Source: Chamaecrista fasciculata (Eukaryota; Streptophyta; Magnoliopsida; Fabales; Fabaceae). From it: 64,000 nt of DNA. Under the pieces are notes generated by a model. The model was not told the DNA's origin. It searched no databases and was given only the letters and a program-made list of their open reading frames with translations. How positions within the stretch are numbered: position 1 is the first letter of the stretch; each line of letters opens with the position of its first letter. The position numbers were made by a program, and so were the translations under genes. The stretch covers positions 43,433 to 107,432 of the forward strand of contig QANZ01001212.1 in the NCBI GenBank assembly GCA_003254925.1, written 5' to 3'. Positions 24,597 to 38,000 of this stretch are shown here, piece by piece.

Positions 24597-24934
24597 GACC
24601 AAAACTCTATTTTGGTCCCTCACTTATTACCTTTTTCTCAATTTGATCTTCTTTATTTAAATTTTTTTCTCGTAGTTTTTTACAAATGTTTTTGTTTTTA
24701 AAATTAGTCCCTCAATCCAATTCTTAATGAAGTTTGTGATGTGACACTTTTAAATAATGCCACAAAGTTAGCCCTACTATCATCATTTAATCGTACTACG
24801 TCATCAACTCCGTTAAAAATTGGATTGAGGGACTAATGGAAACATTTGTGAAGAATCAAACCGAGAAAGAAAATTTAAAGAATACCAAATTAAGAAAAAG
24901 GTAATATGTGAGGGACCAAAATAGAGTTTTAGTC
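24597..24934. mobile_element. MITE with long TIRs
   Basis: The left arm (GACCAAAACTCTATTTTGGT, CCCTCACTTATTACC, TTTTTCTCAATTTG) and the right arm are inverted copies over about 75 bp, around a short centre. No coding capacity. The ends resemble the Mutator-like elements at 33873 and 40251 in style but not in sequence. Confidence 0.7.
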
Positions 24935-25089
24935 TTTTAGAAATTATTAAAAAGTAAAAATCCTCCAAAAGGAGAAAAAAATCCAAACCAATTAAGAACA
25001 AAAATCCAATACATTGCAACATCCACATTGCTATATTTCAGTTTCTTCCGTATAGTTTGCAGTGAGACGTCAGACGAACACGGCATTCT

Positions 25090-25095
25090 CCGCGT
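25090..25095. promoter_or_regulatory. CGCG core (CCGCGT) upstream of CAMTA
   Basis: CCGCGT fits the CAMTA recognition sequence (VCGCGB). It lies 182 bp before the CAMTA start codon, so self-regulation is conceivable. A single 6-mer is weak evidence. Confidence 0.25.
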
Positions 25096-25276
25096 CAAAT
25101 AAATAAATTGCGAGTTCTTCGAAAGTTCTAAGTTTCATAAATTGATAGTCAGAATGAGTGTATGATTCAACTCTGCTTTGATGCTTCTAACTAAAACCAA
25201 AACCATTTCTCCGATCAAACTCTTGTAAACTTCATTTCATTAACCACATTATTCAACTTGAACGAAGAAGCCGTTC

Positions 25277-28200
25277 ATGGCTGAAGGCAAGAGCGACGTG
25301 CTTCGAAAGCAAAGGGGTAAAATGTTCTTCAGTTTAGGTTTTCACAATTTTGTTTAGTTACATTTTGCTCGAGTTCTCTGTTTCTTTCTTTTTCCTTGTA
25401 GTGTAAACATGTTTATTCACTTGACTACGGGGTTTTAATTCCCCCTTTCTATGGGTTTTGCCTCTGTTTTCAAGACCTAAAATCTCTTTGAATAATTTTC
25501 TTTTCAAGCAAATGTTGCTCTTGTTCTGTCATTATCAATTGTCCGTACAAGTAATCATGTAATCATGTGTTTGAGTTAAGAAATTACGTTTGTGCGGACA
25601 TGTCACTTCATAATACATATTGTAAACTCGTACATAAACCCACACACTCACATATGAGCTAAGGAAGCAGTATTCTACTATTGCATTGTTGTTGACTTAG
25701 TCTTATATTGTCCTGAAGGCATTGAAGTAGAATTTTGAGTCATCTGTATAAGTAATATCTAATCACCAGGCTTTGACTGGACACGCAGGCATTGAGCATA
25801 TAGTCTTAGAAGCACCTCATCGATGGTTTCGTCCAGCTGAAGTTTGTGAAATTCTTCGTAATCATAAGAAGTTTCTTATTTCTCAAGCACCTGCAAATAA
25901 GCCACCAAGTATGATTCTTCACTTCAATCAGTCTTTTTTTTTTATATTTACTTATAATGCCTAATAGCTTTCAGTACTTGCTTCTTCCACTGACTTTAAA
26001 TAACTTCCCTTTCCATTAAGGAATTTGAAAAAATATTTTGTCCTCAAATTTCTTTTAATTCTTTTGTGAGCCAAGTCTTTTGGTGGTTGGAACCTGCATG
26101 AAATTTTGCCACTGATATGCGTGGGTGTAATTGCAAGATGCTCATTATCAGCTCTTGGATTAATTTTCTTTCTTGACATTTAGGTGGCTCACTCTTCCTG
26201 TTTGACCGGAAAGTGCTGAGATACTTCAGAAAAGATGGCCATAACTGGAGGAAGAAAAAAGATGGAAAAACAGTGAAGGAAGCTCATGAAAAACTTAAGG
26301 TAAAAATCTGGTACCTATGTTACAATCTTAAGTATTATGAGGCCTTCCTTGGCACCAAAATGAAAAATAAGGTGCTGTAACCTTTATTTACTTCATTGAA
26401 ATTAATGCTGCTTTAGGGAGTAAAATGTACTGAGAGCATCATCTGTCTGAACAATTGCAATGGTTAAGTATGTGTTCTTGTAGGATGGAAGTGTGGATGT
26501 GTTGCACTGCTATTATGCCCATGGAGAGGAAAATGAAAAATTTCAAAGGCGCAGCTACTGGATGCTAGAGGAGTAAGTATTTTTCTTTGATTATCAAGTC
26601 TCAGCCTGTTTTTTTATTATTATATCTCCTTTTGCATTCTGCTATCTGTTTTCTTCCTACCTTTGCCCAACCTCCTGCTTCCCTCAGTCTGTCCCAGACA
26701 CAACAAGTGAATGTCTATACTGAAACAATAAAATAGATCCATACTTTAATATCTTGTGTTACTGTATCCTTCATACTCTGATGATTTGCTTTAACCTAGT
26801 ACTGGTAAGCTAGATCGCCGACTGTGTATATTGCCATGTTGGTTTAAAACTCAATATACTTGCTTCTAGCAAATACTAATTTGGCTCTGTTGGTTCCAAT
26901 CTGTGGAATGACATGATACTGGGGTTTCTCTTCTCACTTTTTCAACATTATTGCAGGGAGCTCTCACACATTGTTCTCGTCCACTATCGGGATGTGAAGG
27001 TATAATCTTAGTTCTTTTTGAATGTTGATTTTTGCCTATCAGTTAAATTCTTAAATGATGAAATATCTTTAAGGTTGTTGCTTTCTTATGCACCGAGGAC
27101 AACTTAGGAAATAATCAATTGATATGATATAATCATGTCTGTCAGTTACCTATTTTATATGGCTCAGTCTTGGGGAAGATAAAGAATATTTCTTCTCATA
27201 TTTTCCAATTTAGTGTTGATGAAACTAATTACTGACTCATTCTACTATGGCTTTTCCCACATCTATTACCAGTCTTTTAACTCTTTTGGTCAGGATTTTT
27301 CTTGCATTGATCTTTTTTTTCCATTCCTTTTTTTTTTGTTTTTCTTGTGTGTGTGTGTGTGTGTGNTCGTCTCTGAAAAGACATGCTTGTCATGAGCCAT
27401 CCTTTTTATCAACTTTCTAATTGGTTCTGTTGTTAAAATCTTAATATATTTTTGTCCATCTACGTTTTGAAATCTTGATATATTTCAAGTTTTAACCCAT
27501 GGAAGGTTAATTCTGTATTGTGTCTTCATTCCTTTTTCCTTTTTCTCTTGCTCAAAATAATCAGGGAACTAGGCCCAATTTTAAATATACTAAAAACAGT
27601 GAAGAAGCTCTTCCCTATGCACACAACATTGACAATACTATGCCCAGCATGGAGATGGACACTTCGTTATTGTCTAGTGTTCATCCAAATAGTTACCAGG
27701 TTACTTCACAAACTATGGATACGGCAAGCATGAGCAGTGCTTTGGCAGCAGAAAATGATGAAGCTGAATCTGGTATCTCTTCTGTGCATGGCCTCGTACT
27801 GTTAATTATAAAACATAAACATTAGTGGTTTTTTATGCCTTTATTTCTCATAATTATTGTTTTTTGTTTCTATTATAATGTATTGTTGCAACTTGACATA
27901 ATATTTACTACATCAGCATTCAATCACCATACAACCTCCCAGTTATACTCTTTCCTTGAGAAGACTGATAATGCTAAACTCTCGGATACTTATCATCATC
28001 TGCCATATTTAAGTAAGTTTTTCATTTATATTATTTCATTGTATTATCACTATTCCTTCAATACTGACTTTTTGGTTGGGCCAATTCTTACTTGACATGG
28101 CATGTTAGTCCTAATGTTGGAATTGTAACAGATGAGCATGGGAAGTTATCACACACTCCTGGGGTGGATTGTTCCTCACTTGGGCAAGCCAATCAAACTG

Positions 28201-31200
28201 CAAACATTGATAATGCTGGCCTAATTTATGAACCTCAAAAGCACATTGACTTTTTGTCATGGGAAGATATCTTAAAAAATAATGCTGGAATTCAACCTGT
28301 GCCTTTTCATCAGTCAGTGCCTGAAATACAACCAAATGCAATGGGAAGAAAATGTAATTCCTCTCAAGGAGATGAGGTAATGTAGAAACCTTTTCCCAGC
28401 AACATAACTAAACAGCATGAGAATTGGAATCTCATACAAACTGAAGGATTTGGCAGGTAGCAGTGATGTACATGAAATTACATGAATATCATACCTGTTG
28501 CATTCTTCTGAGTTATTCGTTGTTTTTAATGCTTGAGCATTTTGCTGAAGCCTGAATATGACTTTCGTCTTTGATATGTTTTCCTGACATGATGTGACAC
28601 CATATTATATCTTTGTCAAAACCAGTGTATGAGTAGAAAGTGATGTTTAGCTGTTGCTGTTATTACAACAAATTGAATGTAGACAAACTACTTGTTTCTT
28701 GTTGCTTTGGAAAGAACTGACTTATGCCAATGAGTAAATTTTTAAATTTTCTTTACTTCTTATGTACTGTTGAACCTTGAAGGAGGATTTTTCTCTTCAA
28801 ATGCATTATATTGCATTAAGAGTTGAGACTTGCATTTTCCTTGGAAACAGGCTTCTGCTCGTAATTCTTCACAGTTACCCAGTTGGCCCACAAATAGTGT
28901 GCATACAGGCTCAGTCTCTGAGATTAGTTCTACGCACTGTGAGCAAGAAGTTAATGAAGTTGACTGTCATTATTCCTTTGTACATCCTGACAAAGAAAAC
29001 AAGTGTCTTGGGAAAAATGATACTCAAGAAAAGCTTCTGAATGAAAAAGACAACTATAAAGTAAAATCAGAAATGGAGACAAGTACAAGTCTGGATGAAA
29101 TGGCTGATGATACGTATTTCACCCTAACGAAAACTCTCTTAGATGGACCTACTACAGCGGAGGGTCTGAAAAAGCTTGACAGTTTCAACCGATGGATTAG
29201 TAAAGAACTTGCAGAGGTAGATGAACTGGATATACAGCCTACTTCTGGTGCTTATTGTGATATAGTTGAAAGCAAAAATGGAGTTGACAGCTCAACCTTT
29301 TCTCCCAATGTGCATTTGGACGCTGATCTTCTGGACCCATCTGTTTCGTATTGTCAGCATTTTAGCATAATTGACTTTTCACCGAGCTGGACATATGAAA
29401 ACTCAACAGTCAAGGTGCTCTTTTTTTTTAAATTTTTTGCACTGAGTGATTTTGATTGCTGGAATGATTATTTGTTACTTATTCCAGAACCCTCTTTCTG
29501 AAGAACGTTATGATGTTGCACCCTGCTTATCTGCCAGTTCTCTTAGTCTGACTTTTCTTTTCATTGTTAAAAAAAAAACTCTTGTACAGGTCCTTATTTC
29601 AGGAAAATTCTTAAGAAGTCAACAAGAAGTGGAAAATTGTAACTGGTCATGCATGTTTGGGGAGGTAGAAGTTCCTGCAGAGATTATCAGCAATGGTGTT
29701 CTTCGTTGTCATACTCCTCTGCACAAGGCTGGGAGGGTTCCTTTTTATGTGACATGTTCAAATAGGATAGCATGTAGTGAAGTGCGAGAATTTAATTTTC
29801 AAGTCAACCATATTCAAGATGTCAGCATGACAAATGAGAACAGAGGCAATGTTTTTGAAATACTCAATAAGCGATTTGGAGAACTATTGTCTTTGGGGTC
29901 TGCCTTCCCTCAACATTTAGAATCCATGAGAGAAAGTGAGAAATTTCAGCTGGGAAGAAAAATCAGTTCTTTGCTGAGAGAGGAGAGTGACAAATGGGAC
30001 ATATTACTGAAACTCTCGTTTGAGAAAGATTCTTCTCCAGAAGATATACACGAGCAGCTGCTTCAAAAGCTTCTGAAAGAAAAGTTACTAGAATGGCTCC
30101 TTCAGAAAATCACTGAAGATGGAAAAGGCCCTAGTATACTAGATGAGGGTGGCCAAGGTGTACTTCATCTTGCGGCTGCTCTTGGATATGATTGGGCCCT
30201 TCAGCCTACAATAGTTTCTGGTGTGAATATCAACTTTCGGGACATACATGGATGGACAGCTCTTCATTGGGCAGCTTTTTGTGGCAGGTGAGAACTTTAG
30301 TACTGTTGCATGCGCACTTTATCAAAAATGTTCTTCCAATTTATCATACTAACCTGCATTCCGTAATATAACAGACACCATATTGCCTGCTGGCTGAGTT
30401 ACCACATAGTAGTGGCTGGTCAACAGCACTAATAGCAATGTTCAACTGTGATGTACTATAAGAAAATTCTAATCAATGGGAAGAGAAAAATGAGAAGCGA
30501 AGCTAGAACTTGTGACAAAAATATATTTTATCACAAAGGATAAAAGGATGGAGTAAAGTGTTGTTATGAAGAATTTATTCTTGTATTGGTATTGTGGGAA
30601 CTGGGAAGCAATTATCTTTTTAGTATTTTCTTTCTCGAAAAAAGCACAAGAATTTTTTGTATGACTATATAAGATAAAATTAATGGAAAGAACCTGCACA
30701 TCTAGCTATCATATCATTTCTATAATGCACAAACATTGACGTTAACACGGGATGTGAAACACTAACATGCCAAATGCTTGAAATTACATGACACAACATG
30801 ACATATATATTATATAGTAATTCCAATAGTAGATAAGAAATGAAGAGACAATTCAAGATCCATAAATATTGATGAAAACTTTTAAATTACAATATCTATT
30901 CATGATATATGTCATGTGTTAATTTTGTCTATTTTTCATTGTGTCAAAGTTGTGAAAAAATTATTTCAAATTCTAACACTCATGGAAGTATGTCAAGCAT
31001 GTGTAATATCGGATCCTACACATGCTTGTTATCGTTCTTCTCAAAGCTCTAACTTGGAATTTACTTTGTCAGGGAGCGGACGGTTGTTTCCCTCATCTCT
31101 CTAGGTGCAGCGCCTGGATTACTGACTGATCCGTGCCCAGAGTATCCTTCTGGTAGAACACCTGCTGACCTAGCTTCTGCAAATGGACATAAGGGGATTG

Positions 31201-33515
31201 CAGGGTATCTTGCAGAATCTGACCTGAGCACCCACCTCTTATCACTTAATCTGAATAGGGAAGGTGGTTCTGAAGAAAGCTGTGGAGCAAAAGAACTACA
31301 AAGTGCTCAAACACAAAATAAAATAACTTTTCATGAAGGAGACATATCGTATGGCCTGTCATTGAAAGATTCACTGGCTGCAGTTTGTAATGCTACTCAA
31401 GCTGCTGCTCGTATTCATCAAGTTTTCAGAGTGCAATCATTTCAGAGAAAACAGTTGGAAGAATATAGTGGTGATAAATTTGGAATTTCTGATGAAGATG
31501 CTATTTCACTTATAACAGTCAAGTCACACAAGACTGGACAACATGACGAGCCTGTCCATGCTGCTGCAATACAAATCCAGAAGAAGTTTCGTAGTTGGAA
31601 GGGTAGAAAAGATTTTTTGATAATTCGGCAGCGAATAGTGAAAATTCAGGTACATTTCCACTGTATTTATTGTTAATTTATTATGCAGATGGTGGTTTTA
31701 TGGTTCTTGTTTGTCTTGAACGTTTATTCCCTTCTCTTCTTGCATCTTCTACTTGTTTGAACATTAACTCATTTTCCACGGTTACAGGCTCATGTAAGAG
31801 GCCACCAGGTTAGGAAAAACTATAGAAAGATAGTATGGTCTGTTGGCATTGTGGAGAAAGTTATTTTACGCTGGCGCCGAAAACGCTGTGGTTTACGCGG
31901 ATTTAAATCAGAAGCCATTGAGGGTAATATGGTAAGAGATATGCCTTCCAAGGAGGACGACTATGATTTCCTAAAAGAAGGCAGGAAGCAAACTGAGGAA
32001 AGAACACAGAAAGCCCTCGCCAGGGTAAAGTCAATGGTTCAGTATCCAGAGGCAAGAGATCAATACCGCAGATTGTTGACTGTCGTGAATGAGGTTCATC
32101 AAACTCAGGTATTTGTTTCCTCATCTTTTTTTTTTTAATTAAAGTTCTTTTATTCCATAACAATAAATAAATAATCAAACTCACGTAAATTGTCATAAAT
32201 GAGGTTTATAAATAAACTATCCTGTTTAAAATCTTGTTCCTCTACATAGACCATAACAATAATTTCTATTCCATATACCAGAAGAGAGTTCTGAACAGCT
32301 TGCTTTTTGGGTGTGGGTAGAATTATCTTTCTTGTAGGTGATTAGTGAATGAAGAAGTGCACACTGGAATGGCTATATCGAGGTTCTTTAGGAAATTTTG
32401 AAATATTTGCTTTTCTTAGAGAGCATGGAAGTGCTCATCCCTAACTCTCTGAAATCCCAAATGACGATCAGGTCATTAATTTTATCCAAATGGCATAATT
32501 AGTATCCATTTATGCTACATCATGAAGCTTATCTCTTTATCTACTGGAATTGAGGACTTATTAAGGACCCTAGAATACAAAACTTTTAGGCGTCTCTTTC
32601 TTAGGAAATGATCAAGATGATATCCTATGGGTTCGTGTAAAATGTATCCACTAGATCAGTGCATGTAAATCTATTTTGCTATCCACTCTGGTTTAACTCC
32701 TGGTTTGGGTTGAGTAATAACCAACTATGTTCTACATACTTACATAAAAAGTCAAAAAAAGAAAGAAAAAAAAAAACAAAGCAAAAAAGCTTAAATATTA
32801 TGTTGTACTAGTATTTTGACAAGTTTAGGGTAAAACTGAAATGCATGACTCTTATTTTGTTTTAAAACAAAATCACTAATTTCAGAATTATTTCGTGTCT
32901 AAATCTGAGTTTGAATATGGAGATATAGAGCTTCAAAATTCACAGGGTTAGGGGTGTAGATTCATATTGTTAACTCGCTCATGATTGGATCCCAATACCA
33001 TACCATGCCACCAAAGCCTTATCCCCCTAGGCGGGGTCGGTTATATGGAACAACTGATGTTGATCCATACGAGAAACATGACAAATGTTTTACGTTGGTT
33101 GTTGCTTGCCTAACACAACCCTCCTCTTTTAACGGGCTTGAGACCGTCAGTGTAAGCATAAGCTAACACAAACAGAGTTATGATTGGATCCCAATATGTG
33201 AAAAATATTTTTTTCGGAGTCAGAATTTTAATAGTTTACATATATCCTATTCACCATCATCCCTAGAAGATTTTTCTCCCAGTCACATATTCCACCTGGG
33301 CCTATAAAGCAAAATGCCAAAAAGTCTTAAAGGACTCAAAATGTGAGCAGTAAGCTATTTGTTGTGAATACGAATAGAGCTTAATCTTTTCAATATTCCT
33401 TTTGCAGGTGAAATATGATAGGAGTTTACACAGATCTGACGAAATAAACGAATGTGGTGGCCTCATTGATCATGAAGCGTTGTTGGACGAAGATACTTGT
33501 ATGCCTACCGCCTAG
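25277..33515 (+). CDS. Calmodulin-binding transcription activator (CAMTA1-3 group)
   Basis: CAMTA family transcription factor, nuclear, linking Ca2+/calmodulin to stress-gene expression through CGCG-box DNA. Thirteen exons: 25277-25316, 25789-25908, 26184-26299, 26484-26572, 26957-26999, 27565-27772, 27917-28012, 28132-28376, 28851-29414, 29590-30287, 31073-31649, 31788-32108 and 33408-33515. All junctions keep phase, giving 1074 residues, close to the usual 1000-1050. The CG-1 DNA-binding domain spans about residues 15-136 (HRWFRPAEVCEIL, LFLFDRKVLRYFRKDGHNWR, CYYAHGEENEKFQRRSYWML). The TIG domain is at about 490-590 (VLISGKFL, CMFGEVEVPAE). Ankyrin repeats are at about 695-795 (GVLHLAAALGYDWAL, GWTALHWAAFCG). 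IQ motifs lie around 905-950 (AAIQIQKKFRSWKGRKDF, KIQAHVRGHQVRKNY), and the calmodulin-binding helix follows (KVILRWRRKRCGLRGF). RDVKG after CG-1 points to the CAMTA1-3 rather than the CAMTA4 or CAMTA5/6 groups. No disabling change was seen. Confidence 0.95.
27346..27366. repeat. (GT)n microsatellite in CAMTA intron 5
   Basis: A GT run of about ten units ending in an N, which marks assembly uncertainty. Confidence 0.85.
32981..33196 (-). mobile_element. SINE in the last CAMTA intron
   Basis: A 182-bp insert (32998-33179) is flanked by a perfect 17-bp target duplication, ATGATTGGATCCCAATA (32981-32997 and 33180-33196). On the minus strand the insert contains ACCCCGCCTAGGGGGATAAGGC, a phrase common at the 3' end of plant SINEs, followed by a degenerate TTTGGTGG-type tail. 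It is inverted relative to CAMTA transcription. Confidence 0.75.
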
Positions 33516-33629
33516 AAGTCAAGCACTCATCCGTTTTACATTGTACATAGCAGCTATGCTAATTTAAAATCATGTTTCGGTGCTAGTCATACAAAGTTAC
33601 AAACTTTAGTTCGTAAATCTTGTAGAAAT

Positions 33630-33681
33630 GAAACTGTGAGTTATTTTTTGGCCAAAAAAAAAAAAAGAAACTGAGTTATTT
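33630..33681 (+). mobile_element. Minimal poly(A) insertion in the CAMTA 3' UTR
   Basis: GAAACTGTGAGTTATTT (33630-33646) recurs as GAAACTGAGTTATTT (33667-33681), around TTTGGCC plus 13 A. It has the form of a target duplication around a retroelement tail of seven bases. Confidence 0.55.
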
Positions 33682-33872
33682 GTTGACGGCTTACATAAAA
33701 TATATCCATTGAGGTTCAACCTTGCACTTTTCTGACCTCCAACTCCAATTTATAGCAACCAGCCTTTGAGCTAATTCATGGAAAAGAAAGTTGAATTTAT
33801 CTTCCAATGAAAATTTTCTGAGTTGGAATTTGAACTTCTAATCGAAATACTCCTTTAAAACTTATATAATTA

Positions 33873-34329
33873 GGCTAAAGTGCACTTTTGGTCCCATAAC
33901 TTTGGCAAAAGTTTCAATTTGGTCCCATAACTTTTTTGTTGCAATTTTGATCGCATAACTTTGGCAAAGGTCTCAATTTGGTCCCATAATTTTTTTGTTG
34001 CAATTTTGGTCTCATAACTTTTAAAAACATCTCACAGTTGGTCCCAAGTTAATTTTCATCCATTTCATAACTTCACTCATATTTGCCACGTCATCATCCA
34101 ACTCAGTATGTCATATCATCTTTAGCGATAGATAATTGATGAAAATCAGTATTGGGACCAACGGTGAGATGTTTTCAAAAGTTATGGGACCAAAATTGCA
34201 AAAAAAAAAAGTTATAGGACTAAATTGAGACCTTTGCCAAAGTTATGGGACCAAAATTGCAACAAAAAAAGTTATGGGACCAAATTGAAATCTTTGCCAA
34301 AGTTATGGGACCAAAAGTACACTTTAGCC
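33873..34329. mobile_element. Mutator-like MITE
   Basis: Terminal inverted repeats start GGCTAAAGTGCACTTTTGGT at the left and end ACCAAAAGTACACTTTAGCC at the right. The TIRs extend well over 100 bp through repeats of TTTGGTCCCATAACTTTGGC. Flanks ATATAATTA (33864-33872) and TATAATGTA (34330-34338) are consistent with a 9-bp duplication that has acquired an indel. It is related to the element at 40251-40829. Confidence 0.75.
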
Positions 34330-34339
34330 TATAATGTAT

Positions 34340-35078
34340 CAAAATCCCAAACACCTCTTAAGCAAATGTTTGATGTTAACGGTGTTTGTAACAATTTGAG
34401 TTGGGAGGTGTTTTTGTTAATGTTATAATAATTAAATTATGGCTCTTGAAAGAAAAATAGAGTTTTTTCAATTTTCTTAGTAGTTGCTGAAATGGCCGAT
34501 CTTGGACAAAATACTTAAGTTGCTGGGAAATGTAAAAATGGCCTTACAACTAGATGAAGCTGTAACGCAGCAATTTATTTATCAACTTTTTTTATAGTAG
34601 TATTTTTCTATGGATTTCACTTTTGACTTGCTAATTATTATTTAACTTGAGAAAAAGCGTAAATTGATGGGTTTTACAAGTTGTATGAAACAGATATGAT
34701 ATAAAATGTCAACTCTTGCAATACTGTATTTAAAAAAAACAAAAAAAAAGCTACAATGAATAAATTAGGAAAAAATCCAATTGCATTGTGTTTCTAATGT
34801 GATTAATGTTGGTGAAATTTCACACCATATATACGGCTCTTTCTCCTCTTATTGTGAAAAATAAAAGGACAGTATGCTTCCACCATCCACTGTACATGCC
34901 AGCCACCTAGTATACATTTTAGCAACCTGTATCGCAAGGATGTGTAACAGCTCCTCCAACAGGTTGAATAAGGGTAAAAGAAAAAGGTAAAAATTTTCAA
35001 AATGTAAAAAACAAAGAAAACAGATGAAAAAGGCAAAAAGTCCAAACGATTTAAGTACCTAGTGTGGAGCTCCTGTGT
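34340..35078. other. Intergenic DNA, UBP 3' flank
   Basis: AT-rich with A runs at 34730-34750. It probably includes the 3' UTR of the minus-strand protease. No gene seen. Confidence 0.5.
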
Positions 35079-38000
35079 CTAGTTGCGGTTACCAGAGCCA
35101 AGGCTCTCATAGAACAAAATGTACCCATGGTCCGTATTACTGGAATATTCCTGTGCTGACCCAAAGAATGTCTGCACAGCAGATTCATCGATCATCTCGA
35201 CATTTTCATCATCAAAAAATAACCAGTGGTTATGGCTTTTCACAAGGCTGACGTAATGCCCATGGTTGGGTCCACTCCCAACGTGGACAACTACGGCAAA
35301 TAGAGAATACTCGATATCAGCATCCTCAACAGTGTTACTCAACTTCAGCTCAAGAGGGAAGACAACTCGGTAAGACAGCTTCTTGTAGCGGCCTAGCTGT
35401 TCAATGTACTTAAACCGCTTAAGATGGATGACCAAAATATGAGGTGGTTTCTTGATCTTCATCCTCTTTTGGGCTTCCTGCAAGCTAATTTCAAAAGAAA
35501 TTCACAACCTGGTTATTAGTCCGGAAAATGGGCACAAAAATTGAGGCAGATATCATAAAAGAAAGCATACTAGAATTTTACACACTATACTATACCACAT
35601 GACAATCAAATCCCTTTCAGAAAACAGATGAAAAATGTCAATCATCAATCCAATGTGAACCAATCATGGTATGCTCCTTCAATTAAAATTAGGGCACAAA
35701 CATATGTCAGGGAACAGTGAACATTGTATATTGTTAAATAAAAATTAACGCAGACACGGACATTACACACCAGTATGGCAATAAAATAAATTTCAAAAGA
35801 AAAATTAAGTGTCAAACACTGAAAGAAGATGGAGCAATAATGATTGCTTATACTAAAATTGGATCATGGGCAAATAGAAATAAACAGTAAACATTATACT
35901 ATTAATCAAATAGTAATTCATCATCTATTAGATGGAGATACATAGGGCCATCAACTAAACACATATTGGAGCCACTTAACATTCGGGCTTCGTTATTCCA
36001 GAATAAATTCAATTCACTGTAAGAATTCAAACAGGCAGCAGAACGCTCCCCATAAGCACACAAATCCAAATGTTTATCTGGCTCTTTACCTCTTCCAAAG
36101 TACTCAAGGAACCAAGTAACAGACTGATCCATAAAGTAGTATACAGGTGAATAAAGAAACAAGATCATGCCCAGAATTAATGTTATATATACCTGCAGCA
36201 TTTGTCACAAAAAAACTTGTCTTCGGCATTCAATGTCTCAGTGGAACTGAAGTTTTTCAAACAGCTAGTAATAGAACTATTTTGCTCAATATCAAGGCTC
36301 AAGTCAAAAAATGTCTCATCCCTAGCTGTCACTGTTTCACACCGCAAGCACCTTGTCTCATTGGTAAGTATTCCCTGATCAGTGAATTCAATTCCTCAGA
36401 ACCAAATGAAAATTTAATTAGCGATCACCCCCACCCCAACAGATGATGATAGTAAAAATTATAATAATCATAACCATAATATTTTCATCAGGTATGGTTA
36501 GTAAAGTCAATATGCATTAACAATATTAAAAAAAATATATTAATAAAAAGAAAAGATCCATTATATCTGTAGTAATGCCCGATAAGCAGACTTGAATTTT
36601 AGTCTAGTCAAACGAAATGAAAAAAAGACTTGCACACCTAGAAGGGCATACTAATTGGCTTCACCAAATGCATAGTTCAAATTTACACTCTTTCTGAGTT
36701 TTGCCACTAGCAACATGCTAAGATGAAAGCATTAAACTGGCAGAACAATGTCACCTGAAAATTTTTGTGCACCCATGTAACTAAAGGTTCTTTCTGAGCA
36801 CCATTTGTTGAACCATTCTTGTGTCCATTTGCAATCTTCTCAGAAGGTGACAAGACCTCTTGATCAGTCTTTGTACCCTGTGCCTCTTTCTCCAGAATAT
36901 CAACAAGTTCATTCAACAAAAAGTTCAAGAACTCGTGGGCGTCCTACCAAAAAGAGGAAAAAGAAAAGATCCACAATGACAATCTATTTCTTATAAGGAA
37001 TGCAGACAACATAACAAGACATTATCTAGTCCACAGTAGATTTAATATAGAGGAGTAAATTAATTACTTAGATAATTAAAAATGCACTAGTGCAGTGACA
37101 ACAGTGGGGAAGAGATGTCTAGCAAAGAATTTAAGGAAAACAAATTCCTACTAGGAAGTGACAATCATAATACAATCTCACTAAAATCATTTCTACAAAA
37201 TGAATATCCATCATAAGTTAGTAGTTATGCAATAATTTATTTTTTAAATAAAAGGAAATCAATAACCCAAATCAACATTTTGATACCAGTTAAAGCATAA
37301 TTAGACATCTGAAAACAAAGTTCTAAATAGGTGTTGCCAATTGCCACACGGAAACACAAATTTGAAAGATTTTATTTCCAACAAGTCACTCAATAGTCAA
37401 TAGAAATTGAGTATGCATATGTCCCAGTTCAGAGGCTACGTATTTATAAGGCCCAAATATGTACAAACATCATTTCAACCAGTTCTTATCTTATGGCCAA
37501 GGCATATAGTTCAGAAGCAATTTCAAAACAAGGTTATGAATTGCAGTCATTCAAATTTAGTCCAACCTATTTATGACTGCAACCTTGATACATAAAATAA
37601 CATCTATGTTTAGTATACATAGTGAGAGTTAGCTGCAGCTCAGAAGTGAGAACATAGATATATGCAGAACATCCCTGTATGCATATAACCGTTCCATAAA
37701 CATGGAGAGGCAGGCAAAGATACTCAAAAACTGTATCTGTACATACAAACTAATAACTAATCTTTTATGCTGTTGTATAATCATCACTGTTAATAGAAAC
37801 TTATATATTTCTTAAATAACTAATTCCTTCAAAAAGCTCATTGTTGAAAATTTAACAACATACCTGGTGCATATAGCTACGGAAGAGTTCATTCTGTTTT
37901 TTCAACCTTTGTACAAATCGTTTGGGAGCAATGACACCTGTTTTCTTCTTTTGGGAACTTATCTACTCCAAGAGAAATTTTTTTAGAAAAAGGTTAGATT

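Noticed and set aside
29446..29589. Upstream extension of the CAMTA exon 10 frame
   Set aside because: The extension is intron sequence; a CAG acceptor at 29587-29589 joins exon 10 to VLISGKF as in other CAMTA proteins.
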